From Puccinia triticina (lineage: Eukaryota > Basidiomycota > Pucciniomycetes > Pucciniales > Pucciniaceae): 64,000 nt of DNA. Each line of letters starts with the position of its first letter. The stretch's first letter is position 1. The translations under genes were made by a program, and so were the position numbers. A model generated the notes under the pieces. The model saw only the letters and a program-made list of their open reading frames with translations. It was not told the origin of the DNA and made no database searches. Of the stretch, positions 10,814 to 22,104 are shown piece by piece. The stretch is from positions 2,728,001 through 2,792,000 of the forward strand of contig NC_070565.1 in NCBI RefSeq assembly GCF_026914185.1, written 5' to 3'.

Positions 10814-12085
10814 ATGAAGCGTAGACAATGGCGGTCAGGTTTTTGGATGGTGGTAATAAGCTGAGGAAGGAGGGAGAGAAGGAAATCTTCTTCCTTGTTC
10901 CAGTGGAGCTCCTAGTCATAGTGTACCGGTTGATGGAGAATTGGAAATATGTTAAGTCTCTGATCTTGGGAGCAGTTACCTGTGATGTAATTGACTGGTA
11001 AGTGACATATTGGTAAACCCTTATTTCCTTAATTCACTCACGGGTCTTTAAGTGACATATATCATACACTTGAGTCACTTGCGGGTGGTTTGATTGACAT
11101 GGGTGGTTTGAGTGACATTGAGCAACATACAACGCACTCAAGTCACTTGTGGGTGATTTGAGTGTCATATTTGTAGAAGAGGTTATTTATCCTTTTACTT
11201 TAGTAAAAAAGGTATTTCTTATTTCTTTCTTTTGTAATAATGTCTCTATAATATATTTTTGTGTATTTAATATTGTTAAAGTGTTTTGTCACAATGGCTT
11301 CCTCAGCGTAGCCAGCTTACACTAACAGTAACTTTTGCACAGCGTAGCTAAAAAAGCTAACATTACGCTACACTATAGCTTCTGTTAGCGTAGCTGGCCC
11401 ACTGTTGCCTGCAGCCCGAGAGAATTTGGATTTTTGGCTGGGCACTTTTTCATAGTCAACATAGTTTTCATTTCTGGGACCACCCAAGCTGTCCCCATCA
11501 ATGAGGACACCTTTCCAGGGGGCAGCTACAAGGTGTGCCTGCTTGCCTGATACATACCCGGCTGTCTCAGGAAACATTCTCCTTGGCACTGCAGGCAGCC
11601 AGCACCTGCTTGCCAAGCACCCCAGCACCTGCTTGCCAAGCAGGATTTTCATCTGCTAAGCTGTTGTATGCACCAGCATGCTGGAATCACACTTACTTGC
11701 TTGGCTCTGATGGCTGGTTTCAATGTATGGGCTCATCTCGGCTCACTGGCTAGGTATTTGCAAAAGAGTTTTTTCCATACCACTTTCAGCTGTATGGTTT
11801 TATATGTTGTTTTCTTCCTACCTAGCAACCAAATTGAGTTGGCAGCAGAAAATCCATCCTCAGTGAGTAGTACAAATGTGTACATATTGTGTTTTGAATA
11901 ATTCTTGGAGATTTGGGTAATCCCCCCCCCTCCATCACAAAAACACCAACTTCACTTGATGTATGCCAAAAATGGGGTTCACTCACAGATTCTACTGGTA
12001 TCCAGACCCCAAAAGTGTAGCTTTTAAATTTTCCGGTGTAGAACTAATTTTGGAAAAGTGTCCAAGCTTTTTTCAAAACACAATA
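10814..12085. other. Repeat debris, no gene recognised
   Basis: Between 11020 and 11170 there are several copies of a TTGAGTGACAT / AAGTCACTTG(T/C)GGGT motif. Around 11290-11405 lies a fragment of the CAAC...GGGCC foldback group (TAGCGTAGCTGGCCCACTGTTG) whose other end is not clear. The minus-strand frame at 11368-11652 is open but has no motif I know. Confidence 0.45.
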
Positions 12086-12235
12086 GCGGGATTCAAAGTA
12101 GACCCGCGCATGCCACTTGCAAGGCAAGGCAAGCCAGCGTTCAACTCAAATGTTGAACGTCAACTTGCAGTCTCCCCACAAAACTGGGTTATGTCAAGTG
12201 ACCTGCATGAGACGCGGGTCTACTTTGAAACCCCC
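12086..12235. mobile_element. 150-bp Stowaway-like MITE
   Basis: Inverted ends GCGGGATTCAAAGTAGACC and GGTCTACTTTGAAACCCCC enclose 150 bp. TA lies on both sides (12084-12085 and 12236-12237). It shares the TTTGAAACCCCC terminus with 289-503. Confidence 0.65.
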
Positions 12236-12440
12236 TAATACCTGCTTGGTTGGCCAGGCACCCAATTGTCAAGTCAGATAGGGATCCTCATGATCAAGTA
12301 CATAGCTATGTATGGGGAATTCTGTGAATCCAGAATTGTTTAGGTTATATTCATTCCAGCAGCATTGCTTAGGCTACATTCAGGTACACATCCAAACCAC
12401 ACTCATGATATGCATATAACAACCTCTGATCCGCCAAAGA

Positions 12441-13795
12441 TCAGTTGATGTTGCGACCGCTGAGCCGTTCGGCCACTTTGATCATGTCGCCCACCACGCC
12501 CATCGCAGTGACTTCGGCGCCTGCTCCAGAGCCTTGGACGATCAATGGGCTGTTGGCGTATCGTTTGGAATGGAATGAGATGATGTTGTCTGAGCCTTTC
12601 ATCGTCGCAAACGGGTGACTGAAAGGGTATCTATATTTTGGAGAGGCGTCCCATCAGTGTCATATTTTTTATATGCCCAACAGAAGACTCTTTTGCTATG
12701 AACATAAACCGTTATTGGACTGACCTTTCCAACCCGGCCTTGACCAGCGGTTTGCTGGGGTCGGTCAAGTCGATGATTCCAACGTATCTCATCACCTCGC
12801 CCTTCTCGAATGCCTCGTCTCTGAACTTGCCGTACTGGGCGTCGAATTGCGGGAGGGTGGCCATGAACTCAGCAGGATCCGTAACATCGACGAGCGGCTC
12901 GGGGATCAGAGTGCGCGTGGGCACGGATTCGAAGCCGAGGGGTAGACTGAGAGGGGCGGAGAGATTGCGGGCCAAGATAGCCAGCTTCCGGGCGACGTCT
13001 GAGCCGTTCAGGTCGTCCGCGGGGTTGGGCTCGGTGTACCCCAACTGCTTGGCAACCGCGACGACCTCGGAAAAGCTGGTCGAGGTCTGAGTAGTCTGGC
13101 TGAACTGGTTGAAAATATAGCTCATCGTGCCGCTGAAGATGCCCTCGACCTTAGTCAACTGGTCTCCGGTGACGACGAGCTCGCGCAAGGTGCTGATGAC
13201 CGGCAATCCGGCGCCGACGGTGGCCTCCTTGAAGACCAAGTTGCCGTTCCCCTGGACGGTCTTCTCGATCTCCGAGTAGAGCTGCTCGTGGCCCGAAAAG
13301 GCCTTCTTGTTAGGCGTGACGAGATGGGTGCGGTCGCTGGCGAGGATGCGCGGATAAGCGTCGGCGAAAGGCTGGCTCGAGGTGCAGTCGACGACGAGCA
13401 ACGGCCGAGGGAGCGTGGAGGGCTCCGTCAGATAGCTCACCACTTCCTCAACCCCTCCCGAGTACGCCTGCGATGCTGACTGGTCGTTCTTGAGCTGCTC
13501 GATCAGCTCCGACGCCGTTTTGTCGGCCAGGCCGTCTGTGATCTGCAGGTGGCGGCGCGAAGTGTGGAGCGAGCAGAGCCGGAAACACGAGCGGAGACGG
13601 GCGGACATCAACTGATGGACAACCTGCTCGCCAACCAGGCCGACGCCGACTGCCATGCACCCACGCACACAAATCAAGAGTGTCAGTGTGGGGGACCTTC
13701 GAGCGGCTGACTTCTAAGACCTTTAAAACGCGGACGGAAATCGAGAACATGGGGCACTCACCGATGGCTACATGGATCGGTAGTTTGGCGGCCAT
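12441..13795 (-). CDS. HOM6: Homoserine dehydrogenase
   Basis: This cytosolic NAD(P)-dependent enzyme reduces aspartate semialdehyde to homoserine, the branch point to threonine and methionine/isoleucine. Three exons on the minus strand (13762-13795, 12725-13649, 12441-12618) give 378 aa, close to the roughly 360 aa of yeast Hom6. The first intron lies inside the dinucleotide-binding loop and splices to AIVGVGLVG (GxGxxG). Further landmarks are TPNKKAF, EATVGAGLP, the family signature EGIFSGTMSYIFN, LGYTEPNPADDLNG with the catalytic acidic residues, and the C-terminal SHPFATMKGSDN and QGSGAGAEVTAMGV. Introns are 112 and 106 nt with GT-AG borders. The start at 13795 is fixed by the short first exon MAAKLPIHVAI. 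The reading frame is intact. Confidence 0.95.
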
Positions 13796-14430
13796 GATAG
13801 AAAACCTCTGTAGGGGAGTGTGCCGGCTTCTTGGTTTGTTTCTTTCCGAACTCAGCTCGGGGCGGTTCGGACGCGCGGACGAATCTCAGCCGACTCTCGC
13901 GACGAACTTGACACAAGTCACGCGCGGGGGGGCCCGAAGGGCCCGCCTCCCGAAGGGAGGGACTTCACCTCAAGTCGGCTTATACGAGGGGGAGAGCTAC
14001 CAGCCAAAAGGGTGTGGAGGTGATCTCACTGTTATGACAGATCATTTTATATACATATTATGTACACCACGGGTGAAGTTCTTCGAAATGATTTCGGTTG
14101 GCAACCGATATCATTTCGAGGTGTCTGCCTGCAAGGGGGGACCGTCGTCAGACGGTCGGCGTTTCCACTGGATTTTTTCTGGAATTCTACTGGAGGGTAA
14201 TCCAAAAATACCACGGATTGCCAACACCTTACCAAATTGCTTTCGAATGCTACACCACGGGTGCAAAAAAATATTTTGAAAACCAATTTCAATGGTTTTC
14301 AAAATATTTCCAATACACTCAGTCCTGGACGTCCTGAGGAACGAGTCGGACTAACCATTTTCAGATATTTTTAATATATTCTCAGAACCGCCTCAGGTAG
14401 TCATAGACACAGTTTTATTACGGGGGGATG
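13796..14430. other. HOM6 upstream region and MITE-type debris
   Basis: The first ~110 bp is the likely HOM6 promoter side (GC-rich). A GC-rich palindromic insert follows at about 13911-13965 (AAGTC...GGGCCCGAAGGGCCC...GACTT). Two same-direction copies of TACACCACGGGTG occur at about 14062 and 14252. An inverted pair GACCGTCGTCAGACGGTC lies near 14140. Confidence 0.5.
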
Positions 14431-15265
14431 CTAGACAGGCAAGCAATCCGGCTTGGGATCCTCGTCAACCTGCTGGAGCAGACAGAACGACTCATCAACC
14501 TGCCCCATCCGCTTCTGGAAGACAAAGTACTGGGGAGAGAGAGAGAAACAGGCTCAGCAGAGGGAAGCAACAAAGGGCACGAAAGGGGACTGACTTCCAT
14601 GATGGGCTGGGGCTCGGAGTGGGAGCCAAAGACGACGAGCCCGCGCTCGTCGCGGATCTCGAGGCTCTGGCGAGAGCGGAACCGGATGGCGAGCTGGACA
14701 AGCGTGCCGGCCTGGTCGAACGGCGCCGCCCGCATGGCCACCACCGCCAGCTCGCTCTCCTGCGCCGGCGGGGGATGCTTCATCCAGCTGATCAGATGGC
14801 TCGGGCTGTACGAGCCCAGCAGTCTCCGGCGCTTCTCGCGCAGGAACTCGACCATCAGCGGATGCAGGGATCGCTTCACCTGCTCGTCCTCAAACTGGCC
14901 CCTGCAAAACAAAAACAAATGCCTGGCTCAACACACCAGGCTCGCAATCCCGGAAGAAGAAGACCCACGTGGTGACCGTCTGGTGGGCCAGGACGATGGT
15001 CTGGTAGGCCTCGTCGACAAACTCCGTCATCCATGCCGGATTGGCCGGCGAGAGCACCGAGTCGACGTTCTGCTTCCTGAAGAGGGAAGAAACCAGTAAG
15101 CACCCACCCACGAACACACACAGGAGAGGAAGCGAGTGGCGGACGATTGGCGCTGGCCGAGCCATTGGCCCCAGGCCTCCTTGAGAAGGGGTGATGGCCG
15201 ACAAGGGAGAAGAGGAGTTTCCAGCGGCGGAGGGCCTCGTTCCAGAGGGGATCAATGATGGGCGA
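14431..15265 (-). CDS. MRPL45/Mba1-type mitoribosomal protein, 3' part, 5' end unresolved
   Basis: The protein belongs to the Tim44-like fold family that tethers mitochondrial ribosomes to the inner membrane (MRPL45 in animals, Mba1 in yeast). Three exons are clear: 14969-15076, 14595-14901 and 14431-14529, joined by GT-AG introns of 66-67 nt. They encode a segment with WMTEFVDEAYQ, LVQLAIRFRSRQSLEIRD, RGLVVFGS and the C-terminal EYFVFQKRMG, which matches the end of this family. Further upstream a frame with IIDPLWNEALRRWKLL (about 15180-15250) and another with KEAWGQWLGQRQSS (about 15120-15185) both look real but are in different frames. Beyond 15270 the sequence is repetitive. The gene is therefore either frameshifted and 5'-truncated, or a fragment carried by a repeat. 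A missed small intron or sequencing indel cannot be excluded. Confidence 0.75.
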
Positions 15266-15270
15266 GTTGT

Positions 15271-17130
15271 GGAGGCAACTGGGGGAATTTCAAGTCTCCG
15301 GTCGGAGAAAGCAACTGGGGGATATTTCAAATATATATCAAATGGTATAAATGGCTGCGCATCCCGCAGTCCTTGGCATACCACAATTGAGTTTTCAGAA
15401 CTGCCTGCCCATGTCAGGACAGTTCCGAGAAATATTTCCGGGAACTTCCATTTGGTTCTGGGAACCGCTCTGCCAACGTTTTTGGTTTTGATATCCTTTA
15501 CACCGACCATTTTGGTTTTCAGAACCAATCCAACAACATTTGGGAAAAAGTTGTGAGATTGGTTCTGAAAACCAAATCTCTTAGAGGACGGTGGTCATTC
15601 TCTCACAAAATGGTTTTGGGAACCAAATTGGTAACCAAATGGGTTACCAAACCAAATTCAGACCAATTTGGTCCCAAAAACCACTCTCAAACCATTTTGG
15701 TTCTCAAGACCACCTTGGAAACTTTTAGTGCACCCGTACTGGTGTATTTGGAATGGGTCCGGGGTGTGGCGGGTGGTGATTGGCTCAAAATGAGGACCAA
15801 ACAAATCACCCAGCCAATAGAGAGGCTTGAACCAGCAACAAGCTGCTGATCTACCTACACCGGAGTTCCTTGCCCACTGCAAAAGCCGTGCCATACGAGG
15901 CATGACATTATTTGTGTTTATGATCCTGCATCTGCAAGGCTTGATTGGTGGTATGCAGAAGTTTTCCGGGAAAAATCCAGGAAAAATACTGGAAAGAGAT
16001 TCCAATCTGTATTTCCTGGAATGAAGCCAAAACCTTTTTGACTTTGTTCCAATGCAAACCTTTTTTTTTGGGTTTGGTTTTAACCCAAATTGCAATTGGA
16101 ATGATTCCGGTCCTTTGACCATACCGGAAGCATTCCAATTGGTTTTTGGTCCTTCGACCATGTCGGACACATTCCAATTGGCTTTTGGTCTTTGCCACTG
16201 TCCAGTATTTTTACTGGATTCAAACTCCAGAAATCCACCCGTGGTGTACACGGCAGACACAAAACTCCAAAGGATGCCCAAATAATATTTGAAGATCCTT
16301 TGAAGTCCCCGCCAGTAGCAGGGGACGTTGTGGACCTTGGTCCACAGCAGAAACAAAGGCCCTCTGAAGTGGGATGTCAAATGTATTTTGAATGCGCTTT
16401 GGAGTATCTCTGGAGGAAACCTACTCCAACTCTCCTCCAAAGGGAATCTTCAAAGTACATTCAAATATCTTCCAAAGGGCATTTGGAGTATGTGCACTTT
16501 GAAGTTGCTCTGGTTGCCGCCTTTGAATGCCCTCCAATGGGTTTTCAGGGCAATTTCAAAGGAACTTCAAAGTTCCTTCAAAGTGGGCTGGTTTTGATTG
16601 GGTTGCTTGTTGGAACGGGCCACCCGGCCCAAGTCACACATGGGCCACCCTTTCAGTTTGGGTGGGTTGCATTTGCCGCCCATTCAGCAAGATAGCTTGA
16701 CAAATGGCTCACAGTATATGTATTGTGTTTTCACTAAAGCTTGGACTCGAAGTTCATTTTTGGATGCAAAGGTTATGGGGTTTGGGGCACAGCACCCCTT
16801 TAAATCCAAGGTTTCTGCCGCGCACAGCTTGCCGGCTGTGACCACCAGAATCCAGCTGTGTGGTCAGGAGGCAGCAACCGCCATCGATCCCACCAAACAC
16901 AGTCAAACCCACCCGCCAGGAAGAAATTGGACAGGTGAGCCAGCGGCCAATTCCCCAGACGACCCGCCAGCCTGCAAAAACAGCCAACCAGCTTCTTTGC
17001 TGCCGGCAGGTGGATCAACTTCAACATCTGTAAGTGTGCGGGTGCTGACTTCATCCTCTGATTTATCACGCTCATTCTTTTGCGTCCTGACCCCTTTTCT
17101 CTCCCCTTCGCGACAGGACAGGCGTCTTTC
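15271..17130. other. MITE/foldback debris
   Basis: This region holds AACCAAATTTGG-type short inverted repeats (15430-15720). It also holds an inverted copy (about 15930-16250) of the segment found at 5510-5800, recognisable by ACCAATTGGAA, CATACCGGAAGC and a terminal CACCCGTGGTGTA. From 16290 to 16600 there are loosely repeated CTTTGAAGT/CTTCAAAG motifs. No gene was recognised. The long frame on the minus strand (15658-16440) is composed of this repeat. Confidence 0.5.
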
Positions 17131-17142
17131 CGGGTTTCTATT

Positions 17143-18275
17143 ATGGTTTATCACCCCTACGCCCCCAAACTCAAGGCCGCCGTGGTCTGCATGGCGATCC
17201 AAGGGCTGTCGTTGGCCGACATCCAACGCTTGCTTGATATTACAGTCTCGCCACAGTCGTTCCGCCGGTGGATCCATCTGTTCCAAGAAACGAGATGTGT
17301 CGTCAGGGATCCAAGCTTGTACAAGCAGCGGGGCCGACCAGCAAGCCTGACCCCAGTTGAATGCAACTTTATGATCCAACTTGTCCGGTCGGAGCCGGGC
17401 CTCTTTCTACACAAGATCCAGGAGCGACTATACAATTCCTCCGGCCTTTTGCTCAGCACCAAGGCCGTTCACCAAAACCTTGTAAAACGGCTCTTGATAA
17501 CTTTGAAGAAACCTGAAACAAAAAACATTCAAAAATCACTCACCGCAAAATACTCGTATATTGAGAAGATGGAGTTCTTCCCAGCTGAATTTCTTGTGTT
17601 TACCGGTGAGTTTTTGTTTTTGCTTGTTTATGATTCATCAGACTTAACTCTTGTCTCCTGCAGACAAGAGCTCATTCTGTGACAGTGACCTACTTTGATT
17701 GTTTGTGAGGTCCGCTATTGGGACCCCCTCAGAGCGCCACATCATCAATCAAAACCCCGAACGGTTGAGTCTGCTGCCAGCAATATCAATCGTGAGTCTG
17801 CTGCCAGCAATATCAATCAAGGGCCTCATAGCCATCACGATGACCTCGGATACTTACACCGGTCGGAAGTTTGAGCACTTCCTGGAATTTGACTTGGTGA
17901 GTGTTGATATTACACTCTTTTTGCATTTTTAGCTGATGATTGATTTCACAGCTTCCCCGAATGAATCGATATCCTGATTCAAACTCGGTGCTTGTCTGCG
18001 ATAACGCAGTGATCCATTGAGGTGATTGTGTCAAAGAGCTTTGCAATGCGGTGGGTGTACGAGTTCTCTACCTTCTGGCCTACTGTCCCGAGCTAAACCC
18101 AATCGAACTTGGCTTCGCAGCAATCAAACAGAAATTGCGGGCATCTCAAGAGCTCAATTTTTCTCCCAACCCTGAAGCCACAATCCGTCGCATTGCTGCC
18201 GAGGTTTTGACAGCATAGATGGCTTTCAATGCTTTCAAGCATTGTGGCTATTGTGTTCCAAACACTGACCCTTGA
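17143..18275 (+). pseudogene. DDE_3 (Tc1/mariner-like) transposase, decayed
   Basis: Three putative exons (17143-17605, 17664-17896, 17952-18275) encode an N-terminal helix-turn-helix region (LKAAVVCMAIQGLSLADIQ), RGRPASLTP, a KKP segment, then the DDE domain. The domain shows VFTDKSSFCD with its first Asp, VLVCDNAVIH with its second, and YLLAYCPELNPIE leading to the final Glu. The introns have GTGAGT donors and CAG acceptors. Three in-frame stops interrupt it: TGA 17696-17698, TGA 18018-18020 and TAG 18216-18218. A 9-12-residue stretch is duplicated (LLPAISI twice near 17770-17815). The family is abundant in rust genomes, as far as I know. The terminal repeats of the element were not found. 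Confidence 0.85.
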
Positions 18276-18849
18276 TCCCCAAACTTCTGATCTCATCGAA
18301 ATCATATTTTATCTTAATCATACCCGCTTGTTTTCAAATCATGTCACACGTAGTGTTCTCACCCAAAATTAGCCCGGTAGTTTATCTCTATATGACAGAC
18401 TTTTAAACTTATTGAAATGTCATTGAAATGTCAAGTTTGTCGAGTTTTAAGACTCAAGATTGTAGAGATGAGAGACGAGGAGGAACTTAATCTGTTCAGC
18501 CCTTGGGCGCTGCTCAACTGAGGCACATAGAGGCCATTGGGCGCGCGCGGGGGTTCCAGTAGGCAATGTAGGCCTGAGCAACCATAGCAGTGATGGTGTC
18601 TGGTAAGTTTTTTAATTGAACGTTATTTGTATCAGGTAGAAAAAAAATGAAAATGGTTAAATCTAAGTAATATTGCTAGTCTGGGTGTGGGGCCTGGGGT
18701 AATACAATTAAATGAAGGCAAACAAGCAATGAAAAAGAGAGTGATAACTTTGTGGAGACAGTTGGGCTAAAATGAGGCTTGAAAAATCTGAGTAGTGTTA
18801 ATAAGATGTAGCGGAGATAGTAAGCTGGAAAGACGGAAAGAAAAGGTTA
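18276..18849. other. Short stretch without a recognised gene
   Basis: Nothing coding was seen. A GCGCGCGCGGGGG run lies at 18541-18553. This is probably the 3' flank of both flanking pseudogenes. Confidence 0.4.
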
Positions 18850-20800
18850 TTATTGCAAAGCCAAGTGCTTCTCAAACTTGGTAACATTGTCCCTTAACTG
18901 AGCGATGAGTCCATTGCTCAAACCCCATTTGCTCATCCGCTTGTCCGAAATTCTCTTAGAATTGAGAATTTTTGGATGGGTGATATCGTTCTTCTCAAGA
19001 ATTCCAATGACTTCATTGCGTTTGGTTGGAAGAATTTTTAAGAATTCAATGTAGTCAACTATTAATTGAGGATCTGGGGTGAGGACTTCAGAATCTTCAG
19101 ATTGCACAGATGGGATTTGAATGCGAGGTTGGGACGTGTGGATTTGCTTTTGTCTCTTGGAAGAGACCAACGGTGGGCCAGCTACGCTAACCTTAGCGTT
19201 AGCGTGGTGTAGCGTAGCGGAATTCCGCTAACTTTTAGTGTAGCGTTAGCGGAATTGCGCCTTTCTGCGCTAACGCTATGCGCAAAGGGTGCGCAGCTAA
19301 TTTAGCTGTTAGCGTAGCGTTAGCGCAGATGCGCGCAATTGCGCTAACGCTACACACGCAGGGCACAAAAGAGCACGCGCTACGGTGCGCCACAGTGCTT
19401 TCAGCTGAAAAAAAGGCCTTTTTTCCGCTAAAAGCGCTGTAGCGCAGCGTAGTGACTGTAGCGGCGCGCTAACACTAACATACAATTGGCGCGCTGTTAA
19501 CGCCGCTGAAACGTAGCGCAGCGTAGCGGCGCTAACAGCGCGCTAACGCTACTCAAAATGAGCGGGCGCTTTTTGCCGCTACGCTAACACTAAGTGGCCC
19601 TGTAGCGTAGTGTAGCGTAGCGGCCCACCATTGAAGAGACCGTCTCGTCGGCCGGAGGCGAGTAGAGCGAGACACCAGCGACCACGTTGGCCTTTGTTGC
19701 AATACAGGTGATCAAGGTCAATATGCAATACAAAATAACCAAGCATGATCGCACTCACCAGGCATTGGGCCCACTTTTGGACCACCCCTGCAGTCAGGGG
19801 TATGAATCGATTTGGATTGGTTTGATGGACAAAAACCGGGAGCTTCTCGTGGTATTTGCTGTTTGGCGGGTGAGTGGCATAGATCTGATTCATGTGGACG
19901 TTGATCGGCCGTGATCATGTCGGATGGGTGATCTGGGGCCGGATGACTTGACGAAGCCTTCTGGGCAGCCTCGGCAGTCAAGATATGCTTCTTGACGTCA
20001 ATGACTGCTTTTGCACTCTTGCGGTCGGTACTTGGGTTGACCATTAGAATGGCCAAGGAGGCCGTTCGATCTTTCCCGAGCTCAACGACGGCATTCATTC
20101 AATGGTCAAACAAATCCGCAGTATTGATAGTGTACTTCTTCGATTTGGCAAACTCGGGAGCAGTTTTCCCGTGCATTGAAAGGTTCCAACAAAGGCGCGG
20201 AGAGCCTTTTTTGAGCGCATTTTGGATGAGGGTGCTGGCTCCATTGTAATGCTCGTTACACGCTTCCGCAATGGTGTTTTGAAAGTCGGCAATGGCAAGT
20301 CGTCCGGCAGTGATCATAACATCAAAGTTTCCACCGGAGTCAGCGGAGTTGACCAACGTTCACTGAGGCTTGTATTGACTCGATTCTTTGGGGCAAAGTA
20401 ATCTGAAGCTGGTGTCCACGACGATAACCTGCGGCTGCATGTGCAGATAATAAACCAAGCAAAGAAAATCAGCAGGCTAGCAATAGAAAGCCATGATAGT
20501 TCATAATCACAGCCTCACCGGTAGGTCATTCGACGGTTCTCCAGACATGTGAATGCGCTGGTATTTGCTAGCGCTAAAATAGCCCGGAGGAGGGTTCTCC
20601 CTGCCTAAGAGATCGAGTCCAAATCGTGACATTCGCAAGCTCAAATTAGGTATCGGAGGGTGGGTGCTTGGAAAGGCCGAAATCGGGGGGGATGGTGGTG
20701 ACTGCCCGTCTGTTGACCATTGATCCGGACCATCCCATCGAGGTACAGCAGGCATGAAGGGTCTGCTGTGGCAGCTGTGGCCGATGATCACCACTGGTCA
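18850..20800 (-). pseudogene. Multi-exon gene of unknown, probably repeated, family; disrupted
   Basis: Reading leftward, an exon ends SGEPSNDLP with a GTGAGG donor near 20519. It is followed (after CATGCAG, about 20440) by QVIVVDTSF, VNSADSGGNFDVM, CNEHYNGASTLIQ and MNAVVELGKDRTASLAILM. A part in a shifted frame follows with HPPNSKYHEKLPVFVH and FIPLTAGVVQKWAQCL, an intron, then SLYSPPADETVSS. After the transposon at 19168-19633 it continues KRQKQIHTSQ to the stop at 18850. Two in-frame TGA codons (20360-20362, 20099-20101), a frameshift near 19900 and the insertion make it non-functional. I recall similar HEKLPVFVH...FIPLT...WA sequences as expanded in Puccinia, but no function is known to me. 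Confidence 0.65.
19168..19633. mobile_element. CAAC...RTTG foldback element, 466 bp, inserted in a gene
   Basis: The ends are CAACGGTGGGCCAGCTACGC on the left and GCGGCCCACCATTG on the right. The heptamer AAGAGAC flanks it on both sides (19161-19167 and 19634-19640). The interior is almost entirely TAGCG/CGCTA repeats and can fold on itself. With the element and one heptamer removed, the host reading frame (DETVSS then KRQKQ) is continuous, which confirms the boundaries. Confidence 0.92.
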
Positions 20801-20899
20801 GGATCATGGGTTTGGAGGCGAGAACAAAAAGCCAAACCTAAAACTCACATTCGATGGTTTTGTCAAACCTTCCCGAAAATTGCTCCAAGCTTTAGTTGT

Positions 20900-21054
20900 G
20901 GTATTCAAAATTGCATATGTCACTATTTACATAAAATCATAAAACCAATTTTGGCTGGGAGATGTCAGCGTGCATAAAACTTAAAGTGACATCTCCCAGC
21001 CAAAATTGCGGTTTATGATTTTATGTAAAAAAATCTTATGCAATTTTGAATACC
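20900..21054. repeat. 155-bp hairpin MITE
   Basis: Arms of about 65-70 bp are nearly perfect inverted copies: GGTATTCAAAATTGCATATG and ACCAATTTTGGCTGGGAGAT in the left arm, with their complements in the right arm up to GAATACC. The loop is about 15-25 nt around 20975. It is a compact foldback with no coding content. Confidence 0.85.
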
Positions 21055-21882
21055 ATAAGTAAAAAGACAATGCATAGCAATAAATATCAATTCAAACAAG
21101 CAGTATGTACAAGCTCTAGCCTACAGGTGAGAGGAAGGGGGAGGAGATTAGAATAAGAAAATAAGGACACCCCGCCCATATCATCAGTGCCGCGCCAACC
21201 AGGGTGGCCCCCGTGACCACATAGAACACCAACGGATAAACAGAGAGACTTGCACCTAAAGTTGGCTTACAAGGGGGAGAGGGGTGTGGAGGTGATCTCA
21301 CCCCCCTCTTTTCCCCAGTGGCTCTTGTATAAAGCTCTGGCCCTTGGCACCATTAGAAGTGCAAGACGTCCAGCTTGAAAAGCTCAAACATCTCTATCCT
21401 CTCCCAATAATCCCTGCGTAAATAAAATAACATTGTAAGCTATCCAGCCTCTTCAAGCCCGGATATCCCAATAGATATATCCAGTGCTAAATGCATGAAC
21501 AAGTATTGCACAGGAGCCACAATTGTACATACATATTATCAATAGATTCCAGAATCTATGGATTTAACACTGCTAACTGGTTGTATTGAGTCAAAACTGT
21601 GAGAAGGTCCATGGACCAATGATCCAAATGGATCTGCACCTGTCAAAATATACTTCCCAAAAAACAGGGAATGATGGACTACAAATCACAAGCCACTGGC
21701 TATTTTTGGCCAATTGTTTCCAAAAAAAAAAAGGGAATACACCTGAGAAGCAAGGCTACAGCTTTGTCTACTCAGAATTATCTTTGAGAGGTTCTGTTTT
21801 TTTCAATAGAGGTTGAGTTTAAAAAATGCAAAAATCAGGCCAATTTCTTGAAGTGCTCAGGCCGCGCGGCCAACTTTTGGTG

Positions 21883-21930
21883 TAAGCCTCTACTACGGAG
21901 AGTCCCTTTGGGACCCCCGTTTGAGAGGCT
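21883..21930. repeat. Mini-foldback, TAAGCCTCT end
   Basis: TAAGCCTCTACTACGGAGAG is followed by a palindromic GTCCCTTTGGGAC core and GAGAGGCT. Copies with the same plan are at 33059-33121 and 54722-54779. Confidence 0.6.
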
Positions 21931-22104
21931 TTGTTAAGCTTGATCTTGCAAGCCCCTGCAAAAGTTGAGATTCTTGAGAGATCCAGAATCTCAAGGTCTG
22001 AGATTCAACCCAGATCCCAAAGACACATGTGGCTGGCATAAAATCTACATATAACTAAAGAAATGGCCTCTGGGGGCCAAAAAAAAAAAACAATTATCTA
22101 TCAT

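Noticed and set aside
13448..13795. 115-codon minus-strand frame starting at the HOM6 ATG
   Set aside because: It reads through the first HOM6 intron. The spliced frame matches homoserine dehydrogenase instead.
15658..16440. 260-codon minus-strand frame
   Set aside because: It runs through inverted repeat sequence shared with 5510-5800, shows no domain and has a biased composition due to the repeat.
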